From NCBI GenBank assembly GCA_000155715.1, contig DS990609.1, forward strand, positions 1 to 64,000: a DNA stretch of 64,000 nt, in the 5' to 3' direction. Origin of the DNA: a gamma proteobacterium HTCC5015. Lineage in GTDB: Bacteria > Pseudomonadota > Gammaproteobacteria > HTCC5015. Positions within the stretch are counted from its first letter, which is position 1; every line of letters begins with the position of its first letter. The notes under the pieces were generated by a model. The model was not told where the DNA came from and did no database searches. It saw only the letters and a list, made by a program, of their open reading frames with translations. Below, piece after piece: positions 60,646-64,000 of the stretch. The position numbers and the translations under genes are program-made.

Positions 60646-61818
60646 ATGTTAATCCAAGAATCTCACACCCAAGCGACTGCCTCGCCTATTCTCAGCATGG
60701 GCTTTCGGCCCTTTTTCTTTTCCGGAGGACTGGTCGCCAGCCTCGCCATCCCAGTGTGGCTCATGGCCTTGCTATGGGACTTTAACTCGTCACCCCCCAT
60801 TTCATGGTATTTGTGGCACATCCACGAAATGCTATTTGGTTTTGTCCTAGCCGTTATTGTCGGTTTTCTCACCACAGCCGTCCCCAAGTGGACTCACACT
60901 CAACACCTATCGGGCAGGCCGCTATTGCTGTTGTGGTTACTGTGGATAGCGATACGCTTTGCCGCTCTACTCCTGCCTGCAAATTATATTGCGCTCTTTG
61001 CACTCGCCTTTTGGGCCGTTTTGATCACCGTAATCAACGCGCCCATTATTCGGACTCGAAACCAACGCAACTACAAAGTGGCCGCGATCATCATCGTTTT
61101 AGCCGCGCTGCAGTTACTATTTTTACTGAACCCCAGCAGCATACATATCACCGTTGATCTCGCGCTTTGGCTAGTGGTGTTACTCGTATTGCTGGTTGGT
61201 ACTCGCATTCTGCCAAGCTTTACAATTAACGGCCTATCCCAACATTTTCAAACGCGACTGCCGCCGCCCACACCTCACCGAGGCAGACATATTCCCAGCT
61301 TCGGCGTGGGCGCTATTTTTGCGTTCACAGCAGCTGGCACACTGTTTGATCTCGGCGATTTTAAAGCTGTGTTAGCCGTGGTGGCAGCCATCAGTGGCAT
61401 CGCTGTTTTTTATAACCTGTCTCGCTGGCGCTGCCTACAAACGCGGCATGTACCGCTACTGTGGAGCTTGCACGCAGGTTATGGTTTTGTCGGGCTCGGA
61501 CTGCTACTACTCAGCACCCAATCCTTTATCGCCTTGCCCTCTAGCGCCATTACCCACGCCATCTCAGCAGGTGCCATGGGCATGATGATTGCCGCGATGA
61601 TTACTCGAGTTTCCAAGGGGCACAGCGGCCGAGCACTCCTTGCCAGCCGCGCCGATTGCTGCTTTTACGCACTGGTATTGTCGGGCGCTTTGATACGTAT
61701 TTTGGCAGCTCTCTTAAGCAACAATGCGTTGCTTAGTCTCGGTGCTGTACTGTGGTCGGTCGGTTTTTTGATTTTTACTGTGGCTTATATTCCCACACTT
61801 TGGGGAACACCGAAGTAA
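60646..61818 (+). CDS. nnrS: NnrS family membrane protein
   Basis: Haem- and copper-binding inner-membrane protein linked to nitric oxide tolerance. The protein has 390 residues and about 12 transmembrane helices. Family features include LSMGFRPFFFSGG near the start, WHIHEMLFGF, and HAISAGAMGMMIAAM toward the end. The ATG at 60646 lies after an FNR-type box and a -10 sequence without a ribosome binding site. Its stop is four bases from the end of a convergent CRP/FNR regulator gene. Confidence 0.9.
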   Translation: MLIQESHTQATASPILSMGFRPFFFSGGLVASLAIPVWLMALLWDFNSSPPISWYLWHIHEMLFGFVLAVIVGFLTTAVPKWTHTQHLSGRPLLLLWLLWIAIRFAALLLPANYIALFALAFWAVLITVINAPIIRTRNQRNYKVAAIIIVLAALQLLFLLNPSSIHITVDLALWLVVLLVLLVGTRILPSFTINGLSQHFQTRLPPPTPHRGRHIPSFGVGAIFAFTAAGTLFDLGDFKAVLAVVAAISGIAVFYNLSRWRCLQTRHVPLLWSLHAGYGFVGLGLLLLSTQSFIALPSSAITHAISAGAMGMMIAAMITRVSKGHSGRALLASRADCCFYALVLSGALIRILAALLSNNALLSLGAVLWSVGFLIFTVAYIPTLWGTPK

Positions 61819-61822
61819 GATG

Positions 61823-62518
61823 TTAATCGAGAAAGGCCAACAGGCGTTCCCTGCTTTCAATAGCCACGTGTTGTCCCTGACTTTGCACACCCTGTTCTCT
61901 CAGCTTGGCAAAAGCGCGTGACAAGCTTTCTGGCTTCATGGAGAGGCGAGCGGCGAGCAATGTTTTATCGTAGGGCAGCGTCAGCGATAGGGAGCCTTCT
62001 CCCTCAGAGCCAGTCCCTGCACTCGATCGACTTAAGTCCAAAAGAAAACTGGCCAAGCGCTGTGCCGTGCTACTCACTTGCATCTGCTCTCGCTCGGCCA
62101 CCATCTGACGCAAGCGCTGGGAAAAGCGGGCAATTACGGCCAAGGCTTTTTCCGGCTGTTTCATCAAAAGATCGGTATAGGCAGCGACCTCCAGACGCAC
62201 CACCTGGCAGGCAGAAGCCGCTACTGCTGAGGCCGGATAATAGCCCAAGCCCAATGCGGCAGGCTCGGCAAAGCTTTCACTAGGCCCGATCACGTGAATC
62301 ACTGTCTCACTGCCTTCCGCATTGAAACGGCACACCTTGACCCAGCCCGAGACAACCCAATAAATCCAATAGGCTTGATCACCTTGGGAAAACAGCCATT
62401 CATCGCGGGAGAACGACAAGGATTCTGCACACTGAATTAAAGCGTCAGCACCCTCCTCGCCCACACCCTGCAGTAAGGGGGATTGGCTTAAGACGAGCTG
62501 TGACGCTTTATCCAGCAC
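61823..62518 (-). CDS. CRP/FNR-family regulator, Dnr/NnrR-like
   Basis: Transcription factor of 231 residues with a cyclic-nucleotide-binding-like domain (about 20-140) and a C-terminal helix-turn-helix (about 178-215). The recognition helix contains KPESLSRAF, with the Glu, Ser and Arg pattern that reads TTGAT boxes. There is no cysteine cluster for an iron-sulfur sensor, so it resembles Dnr/NnrR nitric oxide sensors more than FNR. The start is GTG, two bases after the MoxR stop codon. Confidence 0.85.
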   Translation of the reverse strand: MLDKASQLVLSQSPLLQGVGEEGADALIQCAESLSFSRDEWLFSQGDQAYWIYWVVSGWVKVCRFNAEGSETVIHVIGPSESFAEPAALGLGYYPASAVAASACQVVRLEVAAYTDLLMKQPEKALAVIARFSQRLRQMVAEREQMQVSSTAQRLASFLLDLSRSSAGTGSEGEGSLSLTLPYDKTLLAARLSMKPESLSRAFAKLREQGVQSQGQHVAIESRERLLAFLD

Positions 62519-62520
62519 GT

Positions 62521-63360
62521 TTAACCGCGGCGGTGCATAAAGGCTAGGCGCTCAAACAAATGCACATCTTGTTCATTCTTCAACAGCGCACCGTGCAAAG
62601 CGGGAATCGCCGACTTGTTGTCGCGGCCTTGAAGCACGTCGAGAGGAATGTCTTCCGCCGAGAGTAGCTTTAACCAGTCGATCAACTCTGAGGTAGAGGG
62701 CTTTTTCTTCAGGCCCGGTACGTCGCGAATCTCAAAGAAAATCTCCAACGCTTCGCGCATCAAGTCCTGCTTTAAATCGGGGTGATGCACCGAAATGATC
62801 TGTTCCATCGTCGGCTTGTCGGGAAATTGGATGTAGTGGAAAAAGCAGCGGCGCAGAAAAGCATCGGGCAGCTCTTTTTCATTATTGCTCGTAATAATAA
62901 TGATAGGGCGATGCTTGGCGACAATGGTTTCCTGCGTTTCGTAGCAGTAAAACGACATTTTATCGAGTTCCGTCAACAGGTCATTGGGAAACTCGATGTC
63001 CGCCTTGTCCACTTCATCAATCAACAAAACCGCAGGCACATCCGATTCAAAAGCTTCCCACAACTTACCTTTAACGATGTAATTTTTAATATCGTGTACA
63101 CGATCATCTCCCAACTGGGAGTCGCGCAAGCGCGATACCGCATCGTATTCGTACAAGCCCTGCTGGGCCTTTGTCGTGGACTTGATGTGCCACTGAAAAA
63201 ATGGCGCACCAAGTGATTCGGCCACCTGCTCAGCCAGCATGGTTTTTCCCGTACCCGGCTCACCCTTAATCAAAAGGGGGCGCTGCAGGGTAATTGCCGC
63301 ATTCACCGCCAAGGTCAAATCATCGGTCGAGACGTATTCCTGAGTACCTTCAAATTTCAT
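62521..63360 (-). CDS. MoxR-family AAA ATPase
   Basis: AAA+ chaperone-like ATPase of 279 residues from MKFEGTQ. Walker A is GEPGTGKT, Walker B is VLLIDEVDK, and sensor 1 is IITSNNEKELPDAFLRRC. Such ATPases pair with VWA proteins; the VWA gene of this window lies 4 kb away. The ATG at 63360 has GGGAG six bases upstream. It follows guaA by two bases, so it may be cotranscribed with it and with the regulator downstream. Confidence 0.92.
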   Translation of the reverse strand: MKFEGTQEYVSTDDLTLAVNAAITLQRPLLIKGEPGTGKTMLAEQVAESLGAPFFQWHIKSTTKAQQGLYEYDAVSRLRDSQLGDDRVHDIKNYIVKGKLWEAFESDVPAVLLIDEVDKADIEFPNDLLTELDKMSFYCYETQETIVAKHRPIIIITSNNEKELPDAFLRRCFFHYIQFPDKPTMEQIISVHHPDLKQDLMREALEIFFEIRDVPGLKKKPSTSELIDWLKLLSAEDIPLDVLQGRDNKSAIPALHGALLKNEQDVHLFERLAFMHRRG

Positions 63361-63362
63361 GA

Positions 63363-64000
63363 TCACTCCCATTCAATCGTTGCGGGTGGCTTGCCACTGA
63401 TGTCGTAAACCACGCGGCTAATGCCATCGACTTCGTTAATAATGCGACGAGAGACTTCGTCCAGAAAATCGTAGGGCAAATGCGCCCAGCGAGCCGTCAT
63501 GAAGTCGATGGTTTCCACTGCGCGCAAGGCGACGACATAGTCGTAGCGGCGACCGTCACCCATCACACCGACCGACTTCACGGGCAGGAAAACGGCAAAC
63601 GCCTGCGAGGTTTTGTCGTAGAGATCGTGCTTGCGCAGTTCGCTGATAAAAATAGCATCCGCGCGACGCAATAGATCGGCGTAGTCCTTTTTAACTTCGC
63701 CGAGAATACGCACACCCAAGCCCGGGCCTGGGAATGGATGGCGGTAAACCATCTCTGCGGGCAAACCGAGCTCTACACCGATTTTGCGCACTTCGTCTTT
63801 AAACAGCTCGCGCAGAGGCTCAACCAGCTTGAGCTTCATGTCCTCGGGCAAGCCGCCCACATTGTGGTGCGATTTAATCACGTGGGCCTTGCCCGACTTA
63901 GCTCCCGCCGATTCAATCACATCCGGGTAAATCGTGCCCTGTGCCAACCAATCGGCCGTAGTCAGCTTGCTGGCCTCTTCTTCAAAAATATCGATAAAGA
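63363..64000 (-). CDS. guaA: GuaA, GMP synthase (C-terminal part; 5' end outside window)
   Basis: Amidates XMP to GMP. The visible 212 codons run to the window edge in the same open frame ([12 protein letters not shown] onward). Conserved features are [42 protein letters not shown] and the end IEWE, all of the C-terminal synthetase/dimerisation part. The glutaminase and most of the ATP-pyrophosphatase domain lie beyond base 64000. Confidence 0.97.
   Translation of the reverse strand, partial: FIDIFEEEASKLTTADWLAQGTIYPDVIESAGAKSGKAHVIKSHHNVGGLPEDMKLKLVEPLRELFKDEVRKIGVELGLPAEMVYRHPFPGPGLGVRILGEVKKDYADLLRRADAIFISELRKHDLYDKTSQAFAVFLPVKSVGVMGDGRRYDYVVALRAVETIDFMTARWAHLPYDFLDEVSRRIINEVDGISRVVYDISGKPPATIEWE

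Overview
The window is a chromosomal segment of a gammaproteobacterium and is almost entirely conserved housekeeping DNA. The evidence is gene order: tig-clpP-clpX-lon; an rpoE-rseA-rseB-rseC-mucD block leading to lepA-lepB-DUF4845-rnc-era-recO; dnaX-ybaB-recR beside the SRP RNA gene; and rlmE-ftsH-folP-glmM-tpiA-secG-tRNA-Leu. The rpoE/muc arrangement and DUF2789, DUF455 and DUF4845 are typical of Pseudomonas-like and Cellvibrio-like lineages. I cannot name the genus from sequence alone. I see no prophage, insertion sequence, CRISPR array or integron, and no defence island.

Layout. 1-6.2 kb: proteostasis genes lon, clpX, clpP and tig on the minus strand, with a heat-shock-type promoter before lon. 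6.3-6.8 kb: a four-tRNA operon (Pro, Arg, His, Leu) with its own promoter and terminator. 6.9-9.6 kb: plus-strand folD, two cyclophilins and lpxH. 9.7-22.6 kb: a long minus-strand run from rpoE and its regulators through lepA, lepB, rnc, era, recO, a DUF455 protein and tex. 22.7-27.4 kb: nadB, a sulfurtransferase, DUF2789, orn, phhB and rsgA. 27.4-30.6 kb: HIT, recR, ybaB, dnaX and 4.5S RNA. 30.7-39 kb: the most accessory part, with a probable c-di-GMP phosphodiesterase, a frameshifted rimO, gshA, a ZIP-like membrane protein, an orphan periplasmic binding protein and a hydrolase. 39-48 kb: the secG-to-ftsH cluster, yhbY, a symporter and an orphan T2SF-domain protein. 48-53 kb: greA-carB-carA with a structured carA leader. 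53-64 kb: beta-propeller, protein kinase, glycosylase, PilZ, Pmp3, tadA, VWA protein, fumC, NnrS with an FNR-type box, a CRP/FNR regulator, a MoxR ATPase and partial guaA.

No clearly new system stands out. The best second looks are: a one-base lesion splitting rimO; a complete programmed -1 frameshift cassette in dnaX predicting a 378-residue gamma subunit; a carA leader with an arginine-rich in-frame reading frame overlapping a terminator-like hairpin; an FNR-type box 41.5 bp before the NnrS start codon with a matching regulator gene alongside; several 55-61 kb genes whose -10 box lies six to eight bases before the ATG with no ribosome binding site, suggesting leaderless mRNAs; and a beta-propeller gene directly downstream of an atypical kinase gene. 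Only two stretches over 300 bases lack a protein gene: 6222-6889 (tRNA operon) and 30353-30679 (SRP RNA).
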